A stretch of DNA of 64,000 nt, taken from the NCBI GenBank assembly GCA_019240475.1, contig JAFAYI010000024.1:62001-126000 (forward strand), in the 5' to 3' direction. The notes beneath the pieces are model-generated. The model was given only the letters and a program-made list of their open reading frames with translations, was not told the origin of the DNA and did no database searches. Position 1 is the first letter of the stretch. Each line of letters starts with the position of its first letter. Source of the stretch: Acidobacteriaceae bacterium. Its GTDB lineage: Bacteria; Acidobacteriota; Terriglobia; Bryobacterales; Bryobacteraceae. The position numbers and the translations under genes were made by a program. This document shows, one piece after another, positions 17,408 to 27,018 of the stretch.

Positions 17408-18427
17408 TCACCCCGCTTGTGCAGATGCCCAGACGTCGAGTTCCGTTGCAATGCGCTCGTTGAGGTTGGCTTCGGCGAACTCTTTCGCTACGCGAATCGC
17501 GTTCCGGATCGCCTTCGCATTCGAGCGCCCGTGGCAAATAATACAAATCCCGTTCAATCCCAGCAGCGGCGCTCCGCCGTACTCGGAATAATCCACGCGC
17601 TTTTTAAACTCGTTGAACGCGCCTTTGGCCAGGTAAGCTCCCACCTTCCGCGTGACGCTCGCCTTCAACGATTCCTTAAGCAACTGCCGGACGACGTCCA
17701 CCAGCCCTTCGCTCACCTTCAACGCGACATTCCCCACGAAGCCGTCGCAGACAATCACATCCACGGCCCCCGTATAAACGTCTCGCCCCTCTACGTTGCC
17801 GATGTAATGCACGTTCTTGAGGCTCTTCAACAAAGGCTGCGATTCGTGCGTCAGCGTGTTGCCTTTGTGCTCTTCTTCGCCGATCGAAAGCAGCCCGACG
17901 CGTGGCTTCGGCGTTCGAAAAATCACGCGCGAATACGCATTGCCCATCACGGCGAACTGCGCCAGCATCTTGGGCGTGCTATCCACATTCGCGCCCACAT
18001 CCAGCATGACCGCCGGCTTGCTGCTCAAAGTAGGAAATGCCGAAGCAAGCGCCGGGCGATCCACTCCCGGTAGCATCCCTTGCACCAGCTTTGCCGTCGC
18101 CATCACCGCGCCTGTGTTCCCCGCCGAAACCACGCCTTGCGCCTGCCGGTCGCGCACCAGTCGCGACGCCACCCGAATGGAGCTGTCTTTCTTCGCGCGC
18201 AGAGCCTTACCCGCGCTCTCTTCCATCGTGATCTGCTCGCTCGCGTGCCGAATCTCGATCGGCAGTTCCTGCCAACCCGCGTGCCGGTTCAGTTCGTTGC
18301 GAACGACCTCTTCGCGGCCAACCAGAATGAGGCGCACGCCCAGCATCTTCGCCGCTTGCACGGCGCCTTCGACCTCCGGCCGCGGGAAATGGTCCCCGCC
18401 CATCGCGTCGACGGCTATCGTCACCAT
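17408..18427 (-). CDS. plsX: Phosphate acyltransferase PlsX
   Basis: PlsX makes acyl-phosphate from acyl-ACP, the first step of phospholipid synthesis in bacteria using PlsX/PlsY. The 339-residue protein begins [21 protein letters not shown], the family hallmark, and keeps [37 protein letters not shown] and the [10 protein letters not shown] block. It follows rpmF by 48 bases in the conserved yceD-rpmF-plsX order and is followed at once by dsbD. The fabH gene that often comes next is absent. Confidence 0.96.
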   Translation of the reverse strand: MVTIAVDAMGGDHFPRPEVEGAVQAAKMLGVRLILVGREEVVRNELNRHAGWQELPIEIRHASEQITMEESAGKALRAKKDSSIRVASRLVRDRQAQGVVSAGNTGAVMATAKLVQGMLPGVDRPALASAFPTLSSKPAVMLDVGANVDSTPKMLAQFAVMGNAYSRVIFRTPKPRVGLLSIGEEEHKGNTLTHESQPLLKSLKNVHYIGNVEGRDVYTGAVDVIVCDGFVGNVALKVSEGLVDVVRQLLKESLKASVTRKVGAYLAKGAFNEFKKRVDYSEYGGAPLLGLNGICIICHGRSNAKAIRNAIRVAKEFAEANLNERIATELDVWASAQAG

Positions 18428-18474
18428 TGGTTCAAGTCTCGTCTATTTACGCCGCGCGGCTGCACCCCGCTCGC

Positions 18475-18657
18475 CTACGTTTCGACGACTTCCAGCACTT
18501 CCCGGCCCTTGTATTTCCCGCAATGGGGGCACGCCCGGTGCGCTCTGATCTTCTCGTGGCAATTCGGGCATTCCGCCAATTGCGGTATGCGCAGCGCATC
18601 GTGCGCCCGCCGTGTCGATGTCCTGCGCTTCGAGTGCCGTCGTTTTGGATTTGGCAT
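18475..18657 (-). CDS. rpmF: 50S ribosomal protein L32
   Basis: This is the 60-residue large-subunit protein bL32. The basic start MPNPKRRHSKRRTSTRRAHD and the zinc-ribbon cysteines Cys30, Cys33, Cys43 and Cys46 (CPNC and CPHC) identify it. The zinc-binding form is present rather than the cysteine-free paralogue. It sits between yceD and plsX, the usual arrangement. Confidence 0.97.
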   Translation of the reverse strand: MPNPKRRHSKRRTSTRRAHDALRIPQLAECPNCHEKIRAHRACPHCGKYKGREVLEVVET

Positions 18658-18693
18658 AGTTTTCCCGGTCTCTCAATTTCCGTTCTTGTTTTC

Positions 18694-18711
18694 AGGCCTT
18701 TCGCAAGGCCT
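18694..18711 (-). other. GNRA-capped hairpin between yceD and rpmF
   Basis: On the transcribed minus strand AGGCCTT and AAGGCCT form a perfect 7-bp stem closed by the tetraloop GCGA. It starts directly after the yceD stop codon and 36 bases before rpmF. There is no U-tract, so termination is unlikely. A role in mRNA processing, stability or 3' protection is possible. Confidence 0.5.
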
Positions 18712-19251
18712 TCAGTTGCGCGGGCCTAGTTCGGCCCGAAAGTTCTTCAGCCCGCTCCAGCGGCTTTCCACCGCCTCCGGCCGGCATCCGCAATCCTGTT
18801 GGTTCCGGTTCTGCCCGCATGCCGGGCAGATCCCCTTGCACGTCTCGCTGCAAACCAGTTGCATCGGCAACGCCAACAGCACCACTTCCCGAAGGATATC
18901 GTTTAATGCCAGGCCGTTCCCTTCGTAGTAACCGACCTCGATGCCCGCGTGATGAATCTCCTTTTCGCCGCCGCTCGGCGCGTCGCCGGCCGGCATATAA
19001 ATCAGATCGAACTGGCTCTCCACGGGAAAGCTCGCCGCCTCCAGGCACCGGTCGCAGGTCGCCTGCATCGTCACTCTCAAAACCCCTTGCACTCGAACCT
19101 CGCCCAGCGAATGATTCAAGAGCCGCGCCGAGCCCTCCGCCCGTAGCGCCGAGGATTGCTTCACCTCGCCGCCGTAGTCGATTTCGTTCTCCGGAACATC
19201 GACGCTAAACTGGACAGGCCTTAATTCGAGTTGCTGGAGACTTATGAACAC
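18712..19251 (-). CDS. yceD: DUF177 (YceD) family protein, rRNA/ribosome-linked
   Basis: The YceD/DUF177 protein is almost always encoded just before rpmF. In E. coli and plants it is linked to 23S rRNA maturation. About 179 residues from GTG 19251, which has GGAG five bases upstream; the frame is open to 19371, but the extra residues do not look conserved. Two cysteine pairs are visible, CDRC in the middle and a C-terminal cluster CPACGQNRNQQDCGC that could bind zinc. Co-transcription with rpmF and plsX is likely. Confidence 0.85.
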   Translation of the reverse strand: MFISLQQLELRPVQFSVDVPENEIDYGGEVKQSSALRAEGSARLLNHSLGEVRVQGVLRVTMQATCDRCLEAASFPVESQFDLIYMPAGDAPSGGEKEIHHAGIEVGYYEGNGLALNDILREVVLLALPMQLVCSETCKGICPACGQNRNQQDCGCRPEAVESRWSGLKNFRAELGPRN

Positions 19252-19451
19252 GCGCGCTCCCGATCCACCGGTTACAAGCCGGTCGGGCTCGTGGCAAGAC
19301 GTAAGCTCAAGTATAGCAAGCTGCCCCCGCCCGGAGCCTCTTCTATTACATATCTGCGACAATGAAGACATTCCCTTGGAGCCCTGCGGCCCGGGGAAAC
19401 ATCAACTAACCAGGGGCCTGCGGCTTACTTCGTCGGGGACCAGTCGTTCCT

Positions 19452-22400
19452 TTGCCTGATTTACCTGTGAACAAATTGCACGAAACCGAGGAGTGCTGCA
19501 CGCTCTCTTTGCGCCACGGACTCGCGTTCGAAGATCTCTACTCCCGCTCCGGTCTTCTGAAGCTCGATGCCGCGTTTCTCGACGGCCTGAGCGAGTCCGC
19601 TCCGGAGCTTCGCGCCAGGCTGCTTGCCGCGCGAGAGAACCCCGCGTCTCTCGCGCCCAAACAACACTCCGAACTGATCGTCGCGCTCGCTCCTTACCTG
19701 GAAGACTTCGTAGGCCATCTGTTCGGCATCGAGCCGGAGCTTGGCGATCTCCAGCGCCGCCATTCGGAACTGGCGCCGCTTTACTCCGTCAAACGTCGCT
19801 TCGTGCAGCGCAAAGCCCTCACCGGCGTCACCTCCGAAAAGGCCGCCGAAATCGACGGCTTCGCCGTCCAGGCTGAGCTTGAAACTCTCATTCAGGAGCC
19901 GCTCACCGAACTCAGCTTTGCGACCCACGTCTCGCGCTGGCTCGCGGCCGAATCCGAGCATGCGCCGCACCTCCAGCTCGCCGCCCAGTACGCCGCCTGG
20001 GCCAGCCTCTCTCCGCAAGGCAAATCCAAGCATCGCGAAGGCGTGCTATTCAAGCACCCGCATAAACTCGATTACCATCGCCTGGTTCCCGTGCACGAAT
20101 CCGAAAGCGGGGGACTCATCCGGCTGGAGCTGACCAACGATCACTGGCGCCAACGCGAGGGATTCCAGCTCACCGATCCTGGCGCCGATCTGACGGGCGC
20201 GCTCGACCAGGCGCACTATTGCATCAAGTGCCATAACCAGGGCAAGGACAGCTGCTCCACCGGACTCAGGGACCAAGCCGCGCTGAAAGATCCCGCCGGT
20301 GTGAAGAAACCAGGGGCGTTTAAATCGACTGTCTTCGGCGTGCCGCTCGCCGGCTGCCCACTTGACGAAAAGATTTCGGAGATGAACGCGGTGAAGGGCG
20401 CCGGCAATCCCATCGGCGCGCTCGCCGTCGTCGTCGTCGATAACCCCATGGCCGCCGGCACCGGTCACCGCATCTGTAATGACTGCATGAAGTCCTGCAT
20501 TTTTCAGAAGCAGGACCCGGTAGATATTCCGCAGGTAGAAACGCGCTCGCTCAAAGATGTTCTGGAACTCCCCTGGGGCTTCGAAATCTATAGCCTGCTC
20601 ACGCGCTGGAACCCGCTCAACATCGCGCGTCCCTACCCGCGTGAGGCCACCGGCTACAAGGTTCTGGTCGTCGGTCTGGGCCCAGCGGGATTCACTCTCG
20701 CCCATCACTTAATGAACGATGGTCACGCGGTCGTCGCCGTCGACGGCCTCAAGCTTGAGCCGCTCCGCGAAGACATCTCCGGTATCGACGCGCACGGCCG
20801 CCGTGTCCCCTTCCGCCCGCTGCGCGATATCGCCGAGATCTACGAGCGCCTGGACCATCGCGTGATGGCCGGCTTCGGAGGGGTCGCCGAGTACGGCATC
20901 ACCGTCCGCTGGAACAAGAACTTTCTCAAGATCATTCGCCTTCTCATCGAGCGCCGTCGCGAGTTCAACATGTTCGGCGGCGTGCGCTTCGGCGGCACGC
21001 TCACCGTCGATACCGCCTTCGAAATGGGCTTCGATCATATTGCGCTCTGCGCGGGAGCGGGCGGCCCGACCGTCATCCCCATGAAGAACGGCCTCGTGCG
21101 CGGCGTGCGCCAGGCTTCGGATTTCCTGATGGCGCTACAGCTCACCGGCGCCGCCAAGTACGAATCGCTTGCGAATCTCCAGATCCGCATGCCCATTGTC
21201 GTAATCGGCGGCGGCCTCACAGCCATCGATACCGCAACCGAATCGCTCGCCTATTACATCGTTCAAGTCGAAAAATTCCTCAAGCGCTTTGAACTCCTTG
21301 CCGCCGAAATTGGCGAATCCGCTATCCGCGCGGCCTGGAACGGCGAAGACGCCAGGATCGCCGAAGAGTTCCTCTCCCATGCCCTCGCCATCCGCGCCGA
21401 GCGCGCCGCCGCCGCTCGCGAAGGTCGCCGCCCCCGATTGATTGATCTGCTCCACTCCTGGGGCGGGGTAACGATCGCATACCGGCGCCGCCTGATCGAC
21501 TCGCCCAGCTACACTCTGAATCACGAAGAAGTCGCCAAGGCGCTCGAAGAAGGCGTCCGTTTCGCCGAATGCCTCGCGCCGTCGGAAGTGGAAGTGGACG
21601 CTTCGGGAAGCGCCGCTGCTCTGCGCCTCGAAAAGCAGCGCTTCGATGAAGCCACCGGCCGTCTGCTGCCCACCGGCGAACACGTCGTGCTCCCGGCGCG
21701 CGCCATTCTAGTTGCCGCCGGCACTCAACCCAACACCGTTCTCGCGCGTGAAGACGAGCACAACTTCGCCCTCGACGGCCGCTACTTCCGCGCCGTCGAT
21801 GAAAATGGCGAGCCCGTCAGGCCGGAGCGTAGCGCCAAACCCGCTGAAACTCGCGTCCTCATCTCCCTTCGCCCCGACGGCCGCGCCATCAGCTTCTTTG
21901 GAGATCTGCACCCATCTTTTTCCGGCAACGTCGTCAAAGCTATGGGCAGCGCCAAGCGCGGTTATCCTGTTGTATCGCGCGTCCTCGCGCGTCGCTCGCC
22001 CGGCCGGCCCGCGCCCGCCGCTCTCATTAGCCGCCTCAATCAGGAATTGCGCCCTGTCGTCCAAGACGTTATTCGGCTCACTCCCACTATCGTCGAGATC
22101 GTTGTCAAAGCTCCCATCGCCGCCCGCGCCTTCAAGCCGGGGCAGTTCTACCGGCTCCAGAATTACGAATCTCTTGCCGCGCGCGTCGACAACACCGTGC
22201 TCGCGATGGAAGGACTCGCGCTCACCGGCGCGTCTGTGGACCACGAACGCGGGCTGCTCTCAACCATCGTGCTCGAGATGGGCGGCTCCTCGGATCTGTG
22301 CGCGCTGTTGAAGCCCGGCGATCCGGTCGTCCTCATGGGCCCCACTGGCGCGCCCACCGAAACTCCCGCTCAGCAAACGGTCCTTCTCGCGGGCGGCGGT

Positions 22401-23054
22401 TTGGGCAACGCGGTGCTCTTCTCCATCGGGCATCAGCTCCGGGCCTCGGGTTCGCGCGTCGTCTATTTTGCCGGCTATAAGAAAATCATCGATCGCTACA
22501 AAGTCGAGGAGATCGAAAAAGCGGCCGATGTCGTCATCTGGTGCTGCGACGAATCGCCCGGATTCACTCCAGGTCGCGTGCAGGACAGCGCGTTCGTCGG
22601 CAACATCGTCGATGCCATGGCCGCCTACGGCCGCGGCGACCTCGGCCAAGTCGAAATACCGTTGAGCGCCGTCGATCGCCTCATAGTCATCGGCTCCGAT
22701 GGCATGATGCGCGCCGTCCAGCAAGCCCGCCACTCCGTTCTGCGGCCCTATCTGAAGCCCGATCATCACGCCATCGGAAGCATCAACTCTCCCATGCAAT
22801 GCATGATGAAAGAGATCTGCGCGCAGTGCCTCCAGATGCATCGCGATCCGGTCACCGGCAAGGAGACGGTCGTCTTCTCCTGCTTCAATCAGGATCAACC
22901 GCTCGATCATGTCGAATTCGGCAGCCTTCGCTCACGCCTCTCGCAAAACGGCGCCCAGGAAAAGCTGACGAAACTCTGGATTGACCATTGCCTGCGCGCG
23001 CTCGGCGTTCGCCCGAAAGCGGAATCGGCAGAACTGCCGATTTTAGTTTCGTAA
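19452..23054 (+). CDS. Large Fe-S flavoprotein: GltD-like dehydrogenase fused to a PyrK-like ferredoxin reductase
   Basis: This is a 1200-residue fusion. Residues about 1-250 have no family I recognise. Two cysteine clusters follow (CIKCHNQGKDSC near 257-268, CNDCMKSC near 341-348), like the 4Fe-4S sites before GltD. Two Rossmann folds come next (VLVVGLGPAGFTLA near 404 and VVIGGGLTAIDTATE near 582, for FAD and NAD(P)). From about 870 there is an FNR/PyrK-type module (FKPGQFYRLQNYES, GGGLGNAVLFS). The C-terminal cluster CMMKEICAQC near 1117 would hold 2Fe-2S. It likely moves electrons between NAD(P)H and an unknown partner, perhaps by bifurcation. TTG 19452 or GTG 19467 is the start. Confidence 0.78.
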   Translation: MPDLPVNKLHETEECCTLSLRHGLAFEDLYSRSGLLKLDAAFLDGLSESAPELRARLLAARENPASLAPKQHSELIVALAPYLEDFVGHLFGIEPELGDLQRRHSELAPLYSVKRRFVQRKALTGVTSEKAAEIDGFAVQAELETLIQEPLTELSFATHVSRWLAAESEHAPHLQLAAQYAAWASLSPQGKSKHREGVLFKHPHKLDYHRLVPVHESESGGLIRLELTNDHWRQREGFQLTDPGADLTGALDQAHYCIKCHNQGKDSCSTGLRDQAALKDPAGVKKPGAFKSTVFGVPLAGCPLDEKISEMNAVKGAGNPIGALAVVVVDNPMAAGTGHRICNDCMKSCIFQKQDPVDIPQVETRSLKDVLELPWGFEIYSLLTRWNPLNIARPYPREATGYKVLVVGLGPAGFTLAHHLMNDGHAVVAVDGLKLEPLREDISGIDAHGRRVPFRPLRDIAEIYERLDHRVMAGFGGVAEYGITVRWNKNFLKIIRLLIERRREFNMFGGVRFGGTLTVDTAFEMGFDHIALCAGAGGPTVIPMKNGLVRGVRQASDFLMALQLTGAAKYESLANLQIRMPIVVIGGGLTAIDTATESLAYYIVQVEKFLKRFELLAAEIGESAIRAAWNGEDARIAEEFLSHALAIRAERAAAAREGRRPRLIDLLHSWGGVTIAYRRRLIDSPSYTLNHEEVAKALEEGVRFAECLAPSEVEVDASGSAAALRLEKQRFDEATGRLLPTGEHVVLPARAILVAAGTQPNTVLAREDEHNFALDGRYFRAVDENGEPVRPERSAKPAETRVLISLRPDGRAISFFGDLHPSFSGNVVKAMGSAKRGYPVVSRVLARRSPGRPAPAALISRLNQELRPVVQDVIRLTPTIVEIVVKAPIAARAFKPGQFYRLQNYESLAARVDNTVLAMEGLALTGASVDHERGLLSTIVLEMGGSSDLCALLKPGDPVVLMGPTGAPTETPAQQTVLLAGGGLGNAVLFSIGHQLRASGSRVVYFAGYKKIIDRYKVEEIEKAADVVIWCCDESPGFTPGRVQDSAFVGNIVDAMAAYGRGDLGQVEIPLSAVDRLIVIGSDGMMRAVQQARHSVLRPYLKPDHHAIGSINSPMQCMMKEICAQCLQMHRDPVTGKETVVFSCFNQDQPLDHVEFGSLRSRLSQNGAQEKLTKLWIDHCLRALGVRPKAESAELPILVS

Positions 23055-23068
23055 ATTTCGGTCGAAAC

Positions 23069-23461
23069 TCACACCACTACTGCCAGCCCCAGATGCCTTA
23101 CAAAAGGATCGAAGTCCCGATCGTCGTGCAGCAGGTCATACCGGCTTTCAATACATCTGGTCGCTATTACCACGTCGATCGTCTTGCGAACCGTCACCCC
23201 GACCCTGCGTAGGGCCCGATAGTTTCTTGCCGCCTGGATCGCAATTTCCGTTCCACCCAAAGCAACAACCAGAAGAGAGGTCAGCATCTTCTGAGCCCTT
23301 CGAAAGTCTCGTTCCTCGTCGAAACCTTGTAAGACTTCGGTCAGAATCAAATCGCCGATCACCAGCGGCTCCCGGCCAAGCAGCCGGTCAAGCGCTTCGG
23401 TCTGCTCGGTAGCAGCGCCTCGGAAGTAGCCGATCCAAACACTCGAATCGACGAGAATCAC
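23069..23461 (-). CDS. vapC: VapC-type PIN-domain toxin
   Basis: This is a 130-residue PIN-domain ribonuclease, the toxin half of a type II toxin-antitoxin pair. VapC toxins usually cut tRNA or rRNA. The four acidic active-site positions are Asp5 (MILVDSSVW), Glu42 (LTEVLQGF), Asp96 (TIDVVIATRC) and Asp114/Asp116 (DDRDFDPF). The start codon overlaps the vapB stop by four bases, the normal antitoxin-first order. It looks intact. Confidence 0.9.
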   Translation of the reverse strand: MILVDSSVWIGYFRGAATEQTEALDRLLGREPLVIGDLILTEVLQGFDEERDFRRAQKMLTSLLVVALGGTEIAIQAARNYRALRRVGVTVRKTIDVVIATRCIESRYDLLHDDRDFDPFVRHLGLAVVV

Positions 23462-23652
23462 CTGTCGCTCCGCATCGCATCAAGATCGCCTTGCCACTTT
23501 ACCCTGCCGCGTAACCGGCGAATCTCAGCTTGTTTCCCCAACCGCAACAGTGTTCGCAGCCCCTCTTCTACGGCTTCGCGCTTCGTTTTAAGGCCCGTCG
23601 CTCGAAGCGTCTCCTTCATAAGCTGATCGTCGATTACAATGTTCGTTCGCAT
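23458..23652 (-). CDS. vapB: VapB-type antitoxin
   Basis: This is a 64-residue ribbon-helix-helix type antitoxin beginning MRTNIVIDDQLMKETLRATG, the usual strand and first helix of VapB (DUF2191 type). The C-terminal tail rich in Arg and Trp (RGRVKWQGDLDAM) would wrap the toxin active site. The DNA-binding part is expected to bind the perfect inverted repeat just upstream for autoregulation. There is no ribosome binding site, and the start codon follows the promoter closely. Confidence 0.88.
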   Translation of the reverse strand: MRTNIVIDDQLMKETLRATGLKTKREAVEEGLRTLLRLGKQAEIRRLRGRVKWQGDLDAMRSDR

Positions 23653-23686
23653 GAATGTGTATTTAATTATAGTTTAATACACATTC
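23653..23686 (-). promoter_or_regulatory. vapBC promoter with operator inverted repeat
   Basis: GAATGTGTATT and AATACACATTC form perfect 11-base arms (13 of 14 if extended inward) around an AT-rich centre. The centre contains a perfect TATAAT on the minus strand (23671-23666). Transcription would begin only about seven bases before the vapB ATG, so the mRNA would be nearly leaderless. The dyad over the -10 box is the classic position for repression by the VapBC complex. Confidence 0.82.
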
Positions 23687-23759
23687 CGCCATAAGCACAC
23701 GCCGCTCGAAACCCGACCCTCCCGTCCCCCTGCGCATCCATTTCCTATTCCACCGCTCT

Positions 23760-26264
23760 CTATTCGTATCGCAGCGCCAGAATCGGATCGATCCGGCTCG
23801 CCCGTCCCGCCGGAATCAGTCCCGCAGCGCACGCCACCACCAATAGCGTCACCAAGCTGGCGGCTGCGCTCCATGGATCACTCGGCTTAATCCCGTATAG
23901 CTGCGCGGCGACGAACCTGCCCAAGCCGAACGCAATCGGAACTCCCACCGCCAGCCCCATCGCGAGCAGCACCATCACTTCCCGCATCACCAGCCACACG
24001 ATGGAACTCGCCTTTGCGCCGAGAGCCATCCGCACGCCCATCTCTTTCGTGCGCCGCGTCACCACGAACGCCATCACTCCGTACAGCCCGATCGCGCCCA
24101 GCGCCGTCGCCAGCAACCCGAAGCCGGCCGAGAGCAGCGCAACCAGCCGCTCGGTCAACAGCGTCTCATCCAACTGCTTCCCCAGCGTCTTCATCTGATA
24201 AACGGGAATCGCCGAATCGAGTTTCTTCACCTGCTGTCTCACCGCCGCATACAGAAGATTAGCTGGAATACCGGCCCGCACATAGAACGCCGCGCTTGTG
24301 TTGCTCCAGTTCGGAATAAATGCCTGCCGGTGCATCCCCTCGCGCGGCCCTTCGAACAGCGAGTCCGCGGTGACGCCGATAATCTCCAAGTTCAGCTTCG
24401 TGCCTGGCCCGCTGCCCCAGCCAATATGCCGGCCCACCGCTGGGCGGTCGCCGAAGAAGTGCCGCGCAAATCGCTCGTTGACGATCGCCACGTCGGTCTC
24501 TTTCTTCATATCTCTCTGTGCGAAATCCCGGCCCGCAAGCATCGGAATGCCCATGGTTTCGAAGTAGCCGGGCGACAGCCCGTTCATAAACGCCTGCATG
24601 TCTTCGCCGTCCTTCGCCTGGTGCCCCTCCACCGACATCGTGCTGTCCCACTCGTCCCCGCTCAGCAAAGGATCGGATGCCAGCGCCGCCGCCTTCACGC
24701 CTGGGATCGCGCGCACATTCGCCAGCACCTCGTCGTAGAAGTGGACCGTCTTCGCCGCGTCGTATCCGTTCAGCGCCGGAGAGATCTGGAACGTGATCAA
24801 ATTATCCAGATCGTGAAATCCCGTCGGCGTCGCCTTCAAATTTTCCAGGCTCTTGATGAACAGGCTCGCGCCGAATAGCAAGAGAAAACTCAGCGCCACC
24901 TGAAACGCCACCAGCCCTTTCCGCAGATAAAGCGACCCGCCGGATGCCGCAATCGATCCTGCCGCGTCTTTCAACGCGTTCCACAACTCGAGCCGGCTCG
25001 CGCGCATTCCCGGCAGCAATCCGAAAATCAGGCTCGTCACCAGCGTCAGCGCCAGCGCGAATAATAGAATCCGCATGTCCGGGTCGGCGTGAATCAGCAA
25101 CGGATTGTCCCCCGCCGGCATCAGCGCCAGCAGCCCGCGCGTCAGACCTTCCGCCACCGCGATGCCCAGCGCTCCGCCCACAAACGCAAGCAGCAGGCTC
25201 TCCACCAGCAGTTGCCGCAACAACTGCCCCCGCGAAGCTCCGATCGCGATCCTCACCGCTACTTCTTTCTGTCTCGCGAAGGCGCGCGCGATGAGTAGGT
25301 TCGCTACGTTCGCGCAGGCGATCAGCAGCACCAGCCCCACCATGCACATCAGCACGATCAGCGCGGTCGAAAAACTGTTCCGAAGCTGCGAATATCCTTC
25401 CGCCGCTTTCGTTACACGGATCTTCCCCGCCAAAAATTGTTGCCGTTGAAAGGCCGTCCAATCTTTCGCCCCGGCAAGCGTCGTCTCATATAGCCTGATC
25501 TGATGAAACAGCACCTGCAGGCTGGATTGCGCGGAGCTGATCGTATAGCCCGGCTTCAGACGCGCGAACACCTGCACCCATCGGGTTCGGCGGTCGTCCA
25601 TATGAACCCAGCCCCAATCCGGAACCACAATCGGCTCCATCAAAATGGGCACCCAGATCTGTGGCGCCCGCGCCGGGTCCAGCCCGACGAATCCCTGCGC
25701 CGCCACGCCCACCACCGTCATGGCGTAATTGTTGATACGGATCTTCTTTCCCACCACGCTCGGGTCGCGGCTAAATTGATTTGCCCAGTAGTCATAACTC
25801 AGCACCACCACCGGATGCCCCTCGAAGATGCGATCGTCCGTCGCCGAATTGAACACCCTTCCCGCCGCCGCCGGCACGCCCAGCATCGTGAAGTAATTGC
25901 CCGAAACCATCTCGGCTTCCACTCGTTGCGTCCGGTCGCGCACCGTGACCGACGCCGCCACCAGCCGCCTGCACAATACCTCCGACAACGGCGCCGCCTT
26001 TTTCTGGTAGTCCTGGTAGATCGGGTAAGAATTCATGCGCTCGCCCATATTGCTGCCGTTATGCACCCCCACCTGGTCAAGCATCACGAGCTGCCCCGGA
26101 TTCTTCACCGGCAGGTTGCGCAGCATCACTTGATCCATGATGGTGAAGATCGCCGTGTTGGCGCCTATGCCTAGCGCAACCGACAAGATCGCAATCGAGG
26201 CGAACAGCGGGTTGCGGCGGATGCCCCGCAAGGCATACCGGAGATCGAGCAGCAGGTTCGTCAT
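23760..26264 (-). CDS. MacB/FtsX-type ABC transporter permease (acidobacterial duplicated orphan permease type)
   Basis: This is an 834-residue permease built of two MacB-like halves. The start MTNLLLDLRYALRGIRRNP and first helix ASIAILSVALGIGANTAIF are followed by a MacB periplasmic domain. Then come three membrane helices of the first FtsX domain (about residues 290-420), a second helix-plus-periplasmic unit, and a final FtsX domain ending RASRIDPILALRYE. No ATPase is adjacent, as is usual for these orphan permeases, which are very abundant in Acidobacteria. The transported substrate is unknown. The gap to the divergent sigma gene (26265-26439) has no confident promoter. Confidence 0.92.
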   Translation of the reverse strand: MTNLLLDLRYALRGIRRNPLFASIAILSVALGIGANTAIFTIMDQVMLRNLPVKNPGQLVMLDQVGVHNGSNMGERMNSYPIYQDYQKKAAPLSEVLCRRLVAASVTVRDRTQRVEAEMVSGNYFTMLGVPAAAGRVFNSATDDRIFEGHPVVVLSYDYWANQFSRDPSVVGKKIRINNYAMTVVGVAAQGFVGLDPARAPQIWVPILMEPIVVPDWGWVHMDDRRTRWVQVFARLKPGYTISSAQSSLQVLFHQIRLYETTLAGAKDWTAFQRQQFLAGKIRVTKAAEGYSQLRNSFSTALIVLMCMVGLVLLIACANVANLLIARAFARQKEVAVRIAIGASRGQLLRQLLVESLLLAFVGGALGIAVAEGLTRGLLALMPAGDNPLLIHADPDMRILLFALALTLVTSLIFGLLPGMRASRLELWNALKDAAGSIAASGGSLYLRKGLVAFQVALSFLLLFGASLFIKSLENLKATPTGFHDLDNLITFQISPALNGYDAAKTVHFYDEVLANVRAIPGVKAAALASDPLLSGDEWDSTMSVEGHQAKDGEDMQAFMNGLSPGYFETMGIPMLAGRDFAQRDMKKETDVAIVNERFARHFFGDRPAVGRHIGWGSGPGTKLNLEIIGVTADSLFEGPREGMHRQAFIPNWSNTSAAFYVRAGIPANLLYAAVRQQVKKLDSAIPVYQMKTLGKQLDETLLTERLVALLSAGFGLLATALGAIGLYGVMAFVVTRRTKEMGVRMALGAKASSIVWLVMREVMVLLAMGLAVGVPIAFGLGRFVAAQLYGIKPSDPWSAAASLVTLLVVACAAGLIPAGRASRIDPILALRYE

Positions 26265-26439
26265 GTAGGCTTATACCGGCTTTTTGACGAATAGTTCCGT
26301 CAATTCGTTGGCATAATCCAGTTCACACAATTAGCTTCGTTCCTCAAAAAGCACGTCGTGCCCCACTTCGTTCGGTAAAAAGCCCGTATTCGAGATTCCA
26401 CTAACCGCCGGCCCCGGCGTTAGTCTAAAGGCCAGCCGG

Positions 26440-27018
26440 ATGGATTGGACGGACTCGGCGGCGGCCGACGAAGCGCGAAGAGGCAATCAACAAGCCTTTC
26501 GTGTGCTCGTCGAACGGCACAGCCACGCCGTCTTCCGCTTGGCCTTTCGTATGACGGGAAATGAACAGGACGCCGAAGACATGGTCCAAGAAACTTTTCT
26601 TCGCGCCTACAAGCAATTACAACGATTCGACGGCCGCGCCGCCTTCGGCACGTGGCTATACCGGATCTGCGCGAACTGCTCGCTCGATCTGCTGCGTTCC
26701 CGCCAAAGCCGCCGCGAGGCGCAGCCTCCCGAAACCGGCAACGAATCGGTTCACTGGCTGGACCGGGTTGCGGCGCGCGAGCCGTCGCCCGAACGTTTGA
26801 CCCAAAGCAGCCAGATCGCGGATCTCCTGCAGCCCGCGCTCAAACGCCTGAGCGCAACCGAGCGTGCGGCATTCATTCTGCGCCACTACGAAGGCTGCGA
26901 CATTGAAGAAATCGCCCGAACACTCGGCGTGCAGGCCAACGCCGCCAAACACAGCGTCTTTCGCGCCGTTCAAAAACTGCGGCGCGCGCTGGAGCCGGCC
27001 TGGGGAGCCATTCGATGA
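26440..27018 (+). CDS. ECF RNA polymerase sigma factor (RpoE-like)
   Basis: This 192-residue extracytoplasmic-function sigma factor has region 2 (EQDAEDMVQETFLRAYKQL, then FGTWLYRICANCSLDLLR) and region 4 (LSATERAAFILRHYEGCD, then IEEIARTLGVQANAAKHSV). It starts a four-gene chain in which each gene overlaps the next by four bases (ATGA). The next gene is its likely anti-sigma factor. The stimulus is unknown; the signal would be expected in the envelope because the partner has a membrane helix. Confidence 0.93.
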   Translation: MDWTDSAAADEARRGNQQAFRVLVERHSHAVFRLAFRMTGNEQDAEDMVQETFLRAYKQLQRFDGRAAFGTWLYRICANCSLDLLRSRQSRREAQPPETGNESVHWLDRVAAREPSPERLTQSSQIADLLQPALKRLSATERAAFILRHYEGCDIEEIARTLGVQANAAKHSVFRAVQKLRRALEPAWGAIR

